Source: Sporosarcina sp. P13 (GTDB lineage: Bacteria > Bacillota > Bacilli > Bacillales_A > Planococcaceae). From it: DNA of 64,000 nucleotides. Made by a program: the position numbers and the translations under genes. The notes beneath the pieces were generated by a model that was not told the origin of the DNA, did not search any database, and was given only the letters and a program-made list of their open reading frames with translations. Location of the stretch: positions 1 through 64,000 of the forward strand of contig NZ_PDYM01000006.1 of assembly GCF_002743055.1 (NCBI RefSeq). Reading direction: 5' to 3'. Position 1 is the first letter of the stretch. Every line of letters starts with the position of its first letter. Positions 37,515 to 45,785 of this stretch are shown here, one piece after another.

Positions 37515-38569
37515 TTCGCCATCGCCTCCCGCAATGTATTCATCTGCTCAGCTGATTTCATACCCACTCGCAACCACCTACCATCCATGCCACGGAAGTT
37601 TTCCGAGTGACGCAAGACGATTCCTTGTGCTAGTAAATAGCGATACAATACTTTAGCATCTTGCTTCGGTGCAAAGATTAAATAATTCGCTACTGAATCA
37701 ATGACTCGGCAATCATACGCACGTAAAAACGCGACCATCTTGGCACGCTCCGTTTGCGCATGATGAATAGCGGACTGACAATACTGTTGTTCCTTTAAAC
37801 ATAAAGCACCAATTTCAGCCGCCACCCCATTAACATGCCAATGAGAGGCTTGGCGTTTCACTGCTGAGGTTATTTCAGGATGCGCAACGATGTAACCTAA
37901 TCGAATACTAGGAATCGCATACATTTTCGTCATTGAACGAACGACAATAACGTGTGGATACCGTTCTAGCTGATGAATGAATGACTGCTTTTCATCTACG
38001 AAATCAATGAATGCTTCATCCATGACTACTTCCGTTCCACTTTCTCCTGCCGCTCGCACGACGGTCAATAATTCATCCGATGAAGGTAAAATACCCGTTG
38101 GATTATTCGGTGTACATAAATAGAGGGCTGCTACTTTAGGTAACGCCTCCAAAATGTGCGCGATTGGCAATCGGAAATCATCCTCTTCCTTCGCTTGAAT
38201 CGAAACAACTTCCGCTCCACTCGCTTCAAGCGTCGCACGATATTCAGAAAACGTCGGATCAATCAATAGCACTCGTTGCCCGCGATAACGTCCAGCTAGC
38301 AACGATAATAATTCTGCCGCACCATTTCCAACTAGCACACACTGCTCTTCCACTTGATGAAATTTCGAAGCTACAGCTCTAAACGGCTGACCATCCGGAT
38401 CTGGATAACTTGTAATAGTAGACAATAAACCCGCCCATGCTTCTTTGACCGCTACTGGCGGGCCTGCTGGATTACAATTCTCACTGAAATCCAGAATCCT
38501 ATCAGGGACAGGTATATTCATCGACTCATATAACCGCGCACTGTTCGCGCCATGTTCAGGCAATTGCAT
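37496..38569 (-). CDS. cobD: Threonine-phosphate decarboxylase
   Basis: This PLP enzyme makes aminopropanol phosphate for the cobalamin nucleotide loop. The 357-aa protein is a fold-type I aminotransferase homologue close to HisC. It has LCTPNNPTG (about residues 151-159), DEAFIDF (about 182), the PLP-binding Lys in RSMTKMYAIPSIRLGY (about 215) and the substrate Arg in RWLRVGM. It is sandwiched between cobU and cbiB. Note that CobD names differ between Salmonella and Pseudomonas nomenclature; the Salmonella usage is meant. Confidence 0.9.
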   Translation of the reverse strand: MQLPEHGANSARLYESMNIPVPDRILDFSENCNPAGPPVAVKEAWAGLLSTITSYPDPDGQPFRAVASKFHQVEEQCVLVGNGAAELLSLLAGRYRGQRVLLIDPTFSEYRATLEASGAEVVSIQAKEEDDFRLPIAHILEALPKVAALYLCTPNNPTGILPSSDELLTVVRAAGESGTEVVMDEAFIDFVDEKQSFIHQLERYPHVIVVRSMTKMYAIPSIRLGYIVAHPEITSAVKRQASHWHVNGVAAEIGALCLKEQQYCQSAIHHAQTERAKMVAFLRAYDCRVIDSVANYLIFAPKQDAKVLYRYLLAQGIVLRHSENFRGMDGRWLRVGMKSAEQMNTLREAMANWFKEQ

Positions 38570-39512
38570 ACATCCACACTCCTATCACCGTAAATACGAA
38601 CCAGAAAATCCAGGACACCACTTGCATTTGTCTGCAAGAAGAATGAATATGAGATGCAGTTGCGATAACCGCAGGACCTAGCGTCGCCCGTTCGGACGTC
38701 ACGCCACGATAGGTGTTTTTTCCACCCAATTGGATATTCAACTGCCAAGCCGTAGCTGCTTCTAAATAACCACTGTTCGGACTCATATGACGTTTTGCAT
38801 CACGCAACCACCCACCAAATCGTTGCCCTAAAGGTAATCCCCCTTCATTTGGAGTGAATAAGACGAGTAACAAACCTGTAATCCTTGAAGGAATGATATT
38901 CAACAAGTCGTCCATTCGTGCAGACACTTTACCGAACTCACGATAGCGTTCATCTTTATAACCAACCATTGAATCCAGTGTATTAGCCGCTTTATATAGC
39001 CATAAGCCAGGTGCCCCAAAAAGAAATGCCCAAAATAATGGTGCAGTTATACCGTCCGACGTGTTTTCCGAAACCGTTTCAATCGCTGCTCGTGAAATGC
39101 CCGAAGCATCCAGTGTATCTGTATCTCTACCAACAATCCAGCTCAGTTTTTCACGTGCTTCTTTCAACTCTCCAGACTGCAACGGTTCATAAACAAGCAT
39201 GGCCGCGTCTTTTAAACTTTTCTGCGCAAGCCCTGCCGCAATGAGTACTGCTTCAATTGCAATTCCAGCAAATAAATGAAGCCGATAAGACAAACTAACG
39301 AGCCAGATCACAAGCACAAAAGTCGTTCCACAAACAATAAGCCATAAAAACGCCCCTTTAACCGTGCGCATCTGACCCTTATTCAACAACTTCGTCAAAT
39401 TCCCTATCGATGTGCCAATCCATTTAACAGGATGCGGCCAATTCGGAGGATCACCAATCAGTCGATCCAGCACCATACCGATTGCGATGGCGATAAAATG
39501 TGCCGGTATCAC
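38556..39512 (-). CDS. cbiB: Adenosylcobinamide-phosphate synthase
   Basis: CbiB amidates adenosylcobyric acid with aminopropanol phosphate. The 318-aa membrane protein has the N-terminal signature DRLIGDPPNWPHPVKWIG (about residues 14-31), ETVSENTSDGITAPLFWAFL (about 150-169) and YKAANTLDSMVGYKD. I chose the GTG at 39512, eight bases after AGGAGG and overlapping the ABC-CbiZ stop by 4 bp. The longer frame to 39563 would start inside that gene without a ribosome-binding site. Confidence 0.93.
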   Translation of the reverse strand: MIPAHFIAIAIGMVLDRLIGDPPNWPHPVKWIGTSIGNLTKLLNKGQMRTVKGAFLWLIVCGTTFVLVIWLVSLSYRLHLFAGIAIEAVLIAAGLAQKSLKDAAMLVYEPLQSGELKEAREKLSWIVGRDTDTLDASGISRAAIETVSENTSDGITAPLFWAFLFGAPGLWLYKAANTLDSMVGYKDERYREFGKVSARMDDLLNIIPSRITGLLLVLFTPNEGGLPLGQRFGGWLRDAKRHMSPNSGYLEAATAWQLNIQLGGKNTYRGVTSERATLGPAVIATASHIHSSCRQMQVVSWIFWFVFTVIGVWMYAIA

Positions 39513-40981
39513 TGAAACTCCTCCTTCGCCTGACGATACGAATGAATCGCTTGCACCGTACATTCATAAACGCCTCGACCAATTAATTTACCTAGTTGCG
39601 TAATTGGACCTGCATATGGAATGTAATTGCCTTGTTGTGTAGATGCGATTAACAAACTGTCCGTTGACGTACCTGTCGCAATCGTGCCAGACTCTGGATC
39701 GAGCACTTTTTCATCTTGCAACGCTTTCGTTTTCGCTTCCGTCGCGGTAATCATTGCCTGAACGAATGCTTCCTCCGCCAGCGCTCCATTAATAAATACC
39801 CACGTATTGATCGTACCTACATACCAACTATCTTCACGTTGCCAAGATTTCGAGACATCCACCGCATTGCCGATACCCGCTGTTACCGCGATAACGATTG
39901 AGCCGAAATCCCCTTGGTACTCTTCCACTACTACATGCTCTGGGCTTACTGCTGTCATCATCGCAACTGTATCTGTCAGATGATAGCCATGCGACCGCAA
40001 ATACTCCGTGTTCTCTTTTTGTACATCATCAATATTATAAGTAAAGTGAACGCCTCGATTGATAAACGTGCGATACCAACCCATTCCTGCATTATGTACA
40101 GCTGATGAGATCGTCTTCAGTGGTTGCTTTGCTTGCACTAATACATGATCTCCTTGCACCACGACATCTTCTTTTTTCACGCGGAACAACTGTGTCTCTT
40201 CTTGCAAATTAGGCAGCAACGTCATTTGTGGTTTCGGCAGTTCGGGATGGGGCTGTGTTTTCACACGCGCGTTGTAGACCGTTCGTATTTCTTGTTCCAA
40301 CACGACATCTTGTGGTCGGCCGCTGATTGCCACTTCGCCCTGCCTTAATAAAAGTAGTCGATCACAATAAAGTGCAGCCAAATTAATATCATGGAACACC
40401 GAGATGACCGTGATCCCTTTTTGATGTGCTTGATTGCGAATCGTATCTAATAATTGTTGCTGATGCGCAATATCCAAGTGATTCGTCGGTTCATCTAATA
40501 ATAATATCGGTGCTTCCTGGGCAAGAGCTTGTGCTACGAAAACCCGCTGTTGCTCACCGCCAGATAATAATTCAATGGGCGTATCGGCATAACGTGTAAT
40601 TCCTGTATAATTCATCGCATCTTGCACTGCTTTCTCGTCTTGTTCTGACCAACTTGAAAACAGTCCTGTCTGATGCGGATACCTGCCAAGCCCCACCGTA
40701 TCCTTGACGGTATGAGAAAATGCATGCGCGTGAAGCTGAGGCAGAACCGCTACTTTCCGTGCAAATTGCTTTTGCGTATAGGATGAAGCCGGTTTTCCAT
40801 CTATCGTCACGGTACCGCTTTGTTTCGGCAAAATACCTGAAATAATTTTCAATAACGTGGACTTTCCGCTACCATTTGGCCCTAATATTCCAAGAACTTC
40901 ACCTTTTTCCACGTGGAACGACACATTTCGCACGATTAGCTTCTTATCATACCCACCTGATACTTGATTCACCTGTAGCAT
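39509..40981 (-). CDS. Corrinoid ABC transporter ATPase fused to CbiZ amidohydrolase
   Basis: The 490-aa protein joins two activities. Residues 1-255 are a FecE/BtuD-type ABC ATPase (Walker A LGPNGSGKST near 34, signature LLSGGEQQRVF near 138, Walker B ILLLDEPTNHLD near 156). Residues from about 265 are a CbiZ adenosylcobinamide amidohydrolase domain (TISSAVHNAGMGW, VAMMTAVS, NTWVFING). CbiZ cleaves the aminopropanol side chain, converting imported cobinamides to cobyric acid that CbiB can remodel. B. subtilis YvrA has the same fusion. It sits directly after btuC. Confidence 0.92.
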   Translation of the reverse strand: MLQVNQVSGGYDKKLIVRNVSFHVEKGEVLGILGPNGSGKSTLLKIISGILPKQSGTVTIDGKPASSYTQKQFARKVAVLPQLHAHAFSHTVKDTVGLGRYPHQTGLFSSWSEQDEKAVQDAMNYTGITRYADTPIELLSGGEQQRVFVAQALAQEAPILLLDEPTNHLDIAHQQQLLDTIRNQAHQKGITVISVFHDINLAALYCDRLLLLRQGEVAISGRPQDVVLEQEIRTVYNARVKTQPHPELPKPQMTLLPNLQEETQLFRVKKEDVVVQGDHVLVQAKQPLKTISSAVHNAGMGWYRTFINRGVHFTYNIDDVQKENTEYLRSHGYHLTDTVAMMTAVSPEHVVVEEYQGDFGSIVIAVTAGIGNAVDVSKSWQREDSWYVGTINTWVFINGALAEEAFVQAMITATEAKTKALQDEKVLDPESGTIATGTSTDSLLIASTQQGNYIPYAGPITQLGKLIGRGVYECTVQAIHSYRQAKEEFQ

Positions 40982-40983
40982 AT

Positions 40984-41976
40984 CTACATGGCCCCCTTCC
41001 TACGTTGCTTGTAAAAGATATAGGCAAAGACTGGAGCACCGATGAATGCCGTAATGACACCAACCGGTAATTCGGCCGGCGAAATAATCGTCCGAGCGAC
41101 TAAATCGCAAATGATTAGTAATGCAGCTCCGTTACATAAAGACAACGGCAGCACATGTCGATGGTCGGACCCCCACATCATGCGTGTCATATGCGGAACG
41201 ACTAAGCCAACAAAGCCAATTGTCCCCGAAACCGCCACCGCAGAACCCGTCAGGACAGAGCCGCCAATTAAAATTTGTAACTTACGACGCTTTACATTGA
41301 CTCCTAAATGATGCGCGCGTTCTTCACCAAACAGCATCGCATTCAACTCCCTACGATTGAGCCACAGAATGAATGAACCGATAATGAAAAATGGCAACAC
41401 CATCGTAATATAATTCCAACCGCGCATCGACACGCTTCCGAGTAACCAACCGACGATTTGACGTAACTCTTCTTGTGTCAATGCAATCATCAGCGATAAA
41501 ACAGAGCCTAGAAATGAACCGAAAATAATACCTGTTAAAATAATCGTCTCCATTTTCATCGAACGATCGACTAGCCGAGCAAAGCCGATGACTAAGAACA
41601 TCGTAGCCGCAGCACCGACCATACTAAATACAGGTAATGTGTACGCCCCTAAGACTGGTAAGGAGATACCAAAAAAGAGTGTAACCACAGCGCCTACAGA
41701 GGCACCGGATGACACTCCGAGGGTATATGGGTCAGCTAATGGGTTTTTCAGTAACCCTTGGAATGCGGCACCTGAAATCGCGAGTGATGCGCCAACAATT
41801 CCTGCCAGCAACACACGTGGCATGCGAATCTTCCACAAAATATTACTTGCTGTCGCGTCACTGTTACTCCATAGCGTCTCTATCGGTATCTTCACAGCAC
41901 CAATCGATACACCGAGCCAGATTGCCACGAGTAACGTGGCAATTGACACAGCATAGGCGATCAAGGTTTTATTCAC
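40984..41976 (-). CDS. btuC: Vitamin B12 / corrinoid ABC transporter permease
   Basis: This FecCD/BtuC-family permease has about ten helices. Characteristic segments are LWKIRMPRVLLAGIVGASLAISG, GVSSGASVGAV and GFVGLVVPHMTRM. I chose the GTG at 41976, giving 330 aa, because AGAGG lies six bases upstream and the overlap with btuF falls to 8 bp. A start at 42006 would add ten residues. It works with the upstream lipoprotein and downstream ATPase. Confidence 0.92.
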   Translation of the reverse strand: MNKTLIAYAVSIATLLVAIWLGVSIGAVKIPIETLWSNSDATASNILWKIRMPRVLLAGIVGASLAISGAAFQGLLKNPLADPYTLGVSSGASVGAVVTLFFGISLPVLGAYTLPVFSMVGAAATMFLVIGFARLVDRSMKMETIILTGIIFGSFLGSVLSLMIALTQEELRQIVGWLLGSVSMRGWNYITMVLPFFIIGSFILWLNRRELNAMLFGEERAHHLGVNVKRRKLQILIGGSVLTGSAVAVSGTIGFVGLVVPHMTRMMWGSDHRHVLPLSLCNGAALLIICDLVARTIISPAELPVGVITAFIGAPVFAYIFYKQRRKGAM

Positions 41977-42949
41977 CAAAAACCTCTGGATAAATTGCTT
42001 TTGCAAAAACTTCTAGTCCGTCTGCTAAACGTGGACCTGTCCGGCTTGTGATATTTTCTTCAACTTGTACGACTCGATCCTCTTTCACTGCAGTAACTGT
42101 ATCGAAACCGTCACGCTTTTTAATCTTTTCAATAATATCTGGTACGTAACTATACATGACTACGATCACGTCAGGGTTTTCATTAACGATTGTTTCAGGG
42201 CTAATCATGACCCAGCCATCTTCTGTTACGATGTTTTCTGCGTTAATCATATCGAGGTATTGCTGTGGAAATGTGTTTTTACCTGGTGTATAGATTTCCG
42301 GTACATCAGAGTTTTCAACGAATACACGTCTCTTGTCTGTAATCGTCGCTGCTTTTTCTTTAATTTCAGCAACTTTTGCTTGCATACCTTCTATGACTTG
42401 AGCCGCTTCTTCATTCTTGTCCATTACTTCGCCGATCATCTGAATCGCTTCATATGTTTCTTCAAAATTTCCTGCATTCGGTACGACAACGACAGGAATA
42501 CCTGCTTCACGAATTTGGTTAATTCCCTCTTCGCTTGAGTCGAGCATCATTTCATGGGCAAAGACCACTTCTGGTTGCAATGAAATTACTTTTTCAACGT
42601 TAACAGTAAAGTTTCCAACTGTTTCTAGTTCTGCAACTTCAGCTGGGAAATCATCGTTTTCTGTAACTGCGATTACTTTGTCCCCTGCATCAATTGCAAA
42701 TAAAGTTTCTGTGTTGCTTGGAAGTAATGAAATAACGGATTCTGGTGCTTTTTCAAACGTTATATCTTCTCCAGACGCGTCATTTAGCGTATACGGATAC
42801 GTAGTGTCTTTTACCTCATCTGTAGTTGTTTCTTCAGATGTCTGATCTGAACTGTCCGGAGCTTCTTCTTTCTTCTTATCGTTGCCACAAGCTGCTAGTA
42901 GTAATACTGCGAGCATAGCTGTTAGCAACAGTTGCCAAAACTTCTTCAT
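41969..42949 (-). CDS. btuF: Corrinoid-binding lipoprotein of ABC transporter
   Basis: This 326-aa class III solute-binding lipoprotein has a signal peptide ending in the lipobox LLAAC, with Cys21 as the lipid attachment site. An Asp/Glu/Thr-rich linker is followed by the two-lobed binding domain with VISLLPSNTETLFAI and the long backbone helix. It is first in the operon and directly follows the cobalamin riboswitch, so B12 or cobinamide is the likely ligand. Confidence 0.92.
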   Translation of the reverse strand: MKKFWQLLLTAMLAVLLLAACGNDKKKEEAPDSSDQTSEETTTDEVKDTTYPYTLNDASGEDITFEKAPESVISLLPSNTETLFAIDAGDKVIAVTENDDFPAEVAELETVGNFTVNVEKVISLQPEVVFAHEMMLDSSEEGINQIREAGIPVVVVPNAGNFEETYEAIQMIGEVMDKNEEAAQVIEGMQAKVAEIKEKAATITDKRRVFVENSDVPEIYTPGKNTFPQQYLDMINAENIVTEDGWVMISPETIVNENPDVIVVMYSYVPDIIEKIKKRDGFDTVTAVKEDRVVQVEENITSRTGPRLADGLEVFAKAIYPEVFGE

Positions 42950-42999
42950 GTCATATCCTCCTAGTGTGTTTGTATTCCATTACGTCACTGCTGCACATA

Positions 43000-43225
43000 C
43001 GAAAAAACCCTTCGATTGTTTCGAAGGATTAGGCAGGACGAAATCTATAGTAGATTCCCTCCGCTTTACCTATCCTCGTAGGTTGCTGCAGAATCTTTTT
43101 TCCGATGAGGGTAGGTATCTGGCTCGTGCGTTATGCACTTACAGTGGCGGGACCGCATCGGCTTGGACCGATTTCCCTTTTAATCTCTCTTTGAATGAGA
43201 GAACCTTTCGGAATAAATGTGATTC
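43000..43225 (-). ncRNA. Cobalamin riboswitch
   Basis: The minus-strand leader contains the conserved GCCACTG B12 box (43142-43148) and GAGCCAGATACC (43114-43125), with the paired elements expected between them. It ends in a terminator: TCGAAGG / CCCTTCGA (43008-43027) followed by six Ts (43002-43007), about 50 bp before the btuF start. Adenosylcobalamin binding should favour termination and shut off the salvage operon. A TATAAT -10 element lies just upstream at 43238-43243. Confidence 0.95.
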
Positions 43226-43290
43226 GTAATTGTGTTTATTATACTATACATTGGTCTGTTGTACAGGGTGAAGTGAGTGGGATACGCTTT

Positions 43291-43437
43291 CCGTCATGTA
43301 CAAGAACGCGCAATTAACGACATAGACCGCGCCAATCGTCAGTTCTAACGAGCCAAACTTTCGTCTAACAGCGCCATTTCGACACATAATCGCGCCATCA
43401 CTTTACCCAACCGCGCTATTCCCCTGTACAACCGCGC
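43291..43437. repeat. Array E: 7 degenerate units of a second 21-bp GCGC repeat
   Basis: GCGC tetramers begin at 43308, 43329, 43371, 43392, 43413 and 43434, with GAGC at 43350: every position is exactly 21 bp from the next. The context is (A/C)CGCGCCA on the plus strand, and the rest of each unit is variable. The period and central GCGC match arrays A-D, but the flanking consensus does not, so this is a second family or a strongly decayed one. It lies between the argS terminator and the cobalamin-operon promoter, on non-coding DNA. Confidence 0.85.
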
Positions 43438-43494
43438 CAATCGTATTAAGCTAGTGGCAAATTGTTTTACTCTAGATGTATTTTACGGCTTACC

Positions 43495-43531
43495 AAAAGC
43501 AGCTGGCCCGATTTACTACGGACCAGCTGCT
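43495..43531 (-). terminator. argS terminator
   Basis: AGCAGCTGG (43499-43507) and CCAGCTGCT (43523-43531) pair, followed on the minus strand by TTTT. It lies 12 bp after the argS stop. Confidence 0.85.
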
Positions 43532-43543
43532 TAGTTTTCTTTA

Positions 43544-45211
43544 TTACATACGCTCCGGCGCTTCTACTCCGACTAGTTTCAACGCGTTTGCGATGGTTGT
43601 GCTAGTTGCGGTGATTAGGGCTAGGCGTGCTTCGGATAGTTCTTTGTTTTCTGGATCAAGAACTTTGTTTGCATTGTAGAAGCTATGGAATGCTGCGGCT
43701 AGTTCTTGGATGTATGTCGTCACACGGTGCGGTGCGCGAAGGCGTGCTGCGTCGCTGACTAGTTTCGGGAAATCGCCGAGTTTCTTCAATAGCTCTAGTT
43801 CTTTTTCGTCTTGAAGTTGTGTAACGTTTTCTGTTGACGCCTGGATGTTCTGCTCTTTTGCTTGGCGCAGAATTGAACAAATACGAGCGTGTGCGTACTG
43901 TGCGTAATAGACTGGGTTTTCGTTAGACTTAGAAACGGCAAGGTCTAGGTCGAAGTCCATTTGCGCGTCGCCTGAACGCATCGCGAAGAAATAACGTACT
44001 GCGTCGAGTCCGACTTCCTCGACTAGTTCGCGCAAAGTGACGGCTTTTCCTGTCCGCTTACTCATCTTGAATTTCTCGCCGTCTTTATAGAGCTGAACCA
44101 TTTGTGCAACTTCTACTTCCAATGTTTCACGATCGTAACCTAGTGCTTGGATTGCCGCTTTCATACGTGGAATATAGCCGTGGTGGTCGGCTCCCCAAAT
44201 GTTGATAAGCTTGTCGTAACCACGATGAAGTTTGTCCTCGTGATACGCGATATCCGGTGTTAAGTACGTAAATGAACCGTCTTGCTTGATCAGCACACGA
44301 TCTTTGTCATCGCCAAATGTTGTCGAACGGAACCAAGTTGCTCCGCCTTCTTCAAAGACATGACCATTTTCACGTAATTTATTTAACGCCACTTCAATTT
44401 TACCGTTTTTATATAAAGACGTTTCAGAGAACCAGTTGTCGAAATGAACACGGAAATCCGTTAAGTCTTTTTTCAACTTATCGAGTTCGATTTGTAAGCC
44501 GTGTTCACGGAAAGATGCTAGACGCTCTTCTTCTGTGACATGTACATACTTGTCGCCATATTGCTCTGCCAAGTCCTTACCAATTGCGATAATATCTGCT
44601 CCACGATAACCATCTTCCGGCATTTCCTTTTCAAGACCCAACGCCTCGAAATAACGAACTTCAATGGATAGTGCCAAGTTATTGATCTGGTTTCCTGCAT
44701 CATTTATATAATATTCACGTGCTACATCATAGCCTGCTTTATCGAGAATATTACATAATGAATCCCCTAGCGATGCACCGCGCGCGTGACCTAAATGCAA
44801 GTCGCCAGTTGGGTTAGCCGAAACGAATTCCACTTGAACTTTTTGTTGCTGGCCACTTTCTGAACGGCCGTAGTCCTCTCCTTGCTCTAGAACGGATTTA
44901 ACGACATCCGCTAGACTATCCGACTTCACTTTAATATTAAGGAAGCCTGGTCCTGCGATTTCAATTGTCTGGATTGCCGTGTCTGTCGTGTCAAGTTTTT
45001 CTAATATAGCTTCTGCTATTGCACGTGGAGGCTTTTTCGCAAGCTTCGTTAATTGCATTGCGATGTTAGCCGCATAATCACCGTTTTCTTTATTCTTTGG
45101 CGACTCTAATTTGATCTCTGGAATATCCGATGATTCTACGAGTTCTGCCTTTTCTATCGCCTGTTTCAGCGCTTCTTTAATTTCGTGTTGAATCTGTTCT
45201 ACTGCATTCAT
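43544..45211 (-). CDS. argS: Arginyl-tRNA synthetase
   Basis: This class I synthetase (555 aa) charges tRNA-Arg. The HIGH-type signature reads HLGHARG at about residue 130, and the KMSKR motif is complete ([14 protein letters not shown] at about 385). The N-terminal additional domain and the C-terminal DALR anticodon-binding domain (ending in [12 protein letters not shown]) are present. The start overlaps the stop of ywiB by 4 bp. I saw no T-box leader upstream. Confidence 0.96.
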   Translation of the reverse strand: MNAVEQIQHEIKEALKQAIEKAELVESSDIPEIKLESPKNKENGDYAANIAMQLTKLAKKPPRAIAEAILEKLDTTDTAIQTIEIAGPGFLNIKVKSDSLADVVKSVLEQGEDYGRSESGQQQKVQVEFVSANPTGDLHLGHARGASLGDSLCNILDKAGYDVAREYYINDAGNQINNLALSIEVRYFEALGLEKEMPEDGYRGADIIAIGKDLAEQYGDKYVHVTEEERLASFREHGLQIELDKLKKDLTDFRVHFDNWFSETSLYKNGKIEVALNKLRENGHVFEEGGATWFRSTTFGDDKDRVLIKQDGSFTYLTPDIAYHEDKLHRGYDKLINIWGADHHGYIPRMKAAIQALGYDRETLEVEVAQMVQLYKDGEKFKMSKRTGKAVTLRELVEEVGLDAVRYFFAMRSGDAQMDFDLDLAVSKSNENPVYYAQYAHARICSILRQAKEQNIQASTENVTQLQDEKELELLKKLGDFPKLVSDAARLRAPHRVTTYIQELAAAFHSFYNANKVLDPENKELSEARLALITATSTTIANALKLVGVEAPERM

Positions 45212-45624
45212 TGTGTTACCTCCGAGTAGGTTATTGTCAGTTCATAGTTTCCTAAAATCGTACCATTTGCATGCAATTCATATGCCACCGCGAACTGTCC
45301 AGGCATAGAGTGAAGACTTTTTGTAACGACTAGTATATCCATAATGGCTGGTCCATTGCCGTATGTGCCGATTCTTGAATCATTGGGACGGAATGGCAAT
45401 CGCATTTGTACGCCACCTTTACGCATAATAAACGCGTCTTCCGCATGTAATTTTACTGTTGTACGGACGGTCGGCATACCTTCTAGTTTTTCATCAAACA
45501 GTAAGTAGTGTTGTCCTTTTTTCTCAATGATTTCTCCACTCGCCTGCAGATGATGTGTTTCCGCCGGCTGACTTGGATGTTGAATAACAGAACGGAGCTG
45601 AACGTCCACTTTTGGCGCTTCCAT
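45208..45624 (-). CDS. ywiB: DUF1934 family beta-barrel protein (YwiB)
   Basis: This 138-aa protein matches the YwiB family, small calycin-like beta-barrels of unknown function that precede argS in Bacillales. Alternating beta-strand patterns ([38 protein letters not shown]) fit the fold. It is translationally coupled to argS. A promoter lies at 45658-45687. Confidence 0.88.
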   Translation of the reverse strand: MEAPKVDVQLRSVIQHPSQPAETHHLQASGEIIEKKGQHYLLFDEKLEGMPTVRTTVKLHAEDAFIMRKGGVQMRLPFRPNDSRIGTYGNGPAIMDILVVTKSLHSMPGQFAVAYELHANGTILGNYELTITYSEVTQ

Positions 45625-45657
45625 TCTTTCACCGCCTTATGTTAGATAGATTTACTC

Positions 45658-45687
45658 ATTATACACTTCATCCACTGCCACTTTCAA
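45658..45687 (-). promoter_or_regulatory. Sigma-A-type promoter of ywiB-argS
   Basis: The minus strand has TTGAAA (45682-45687), an 18-bp spacer and TATAAT (45658-45663), about 30 bp upstream of the ywiB start. Confidence 0.65.
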
Positions 45688-45785
45688 CGTTACCGCGACT
45701 AAACTTTTTAACGGTCACCGTTTAATCCATCCTATTCCATCCCATACTGTCAAAAGATACTGAATGGAACGGGATGTGATGCTTA

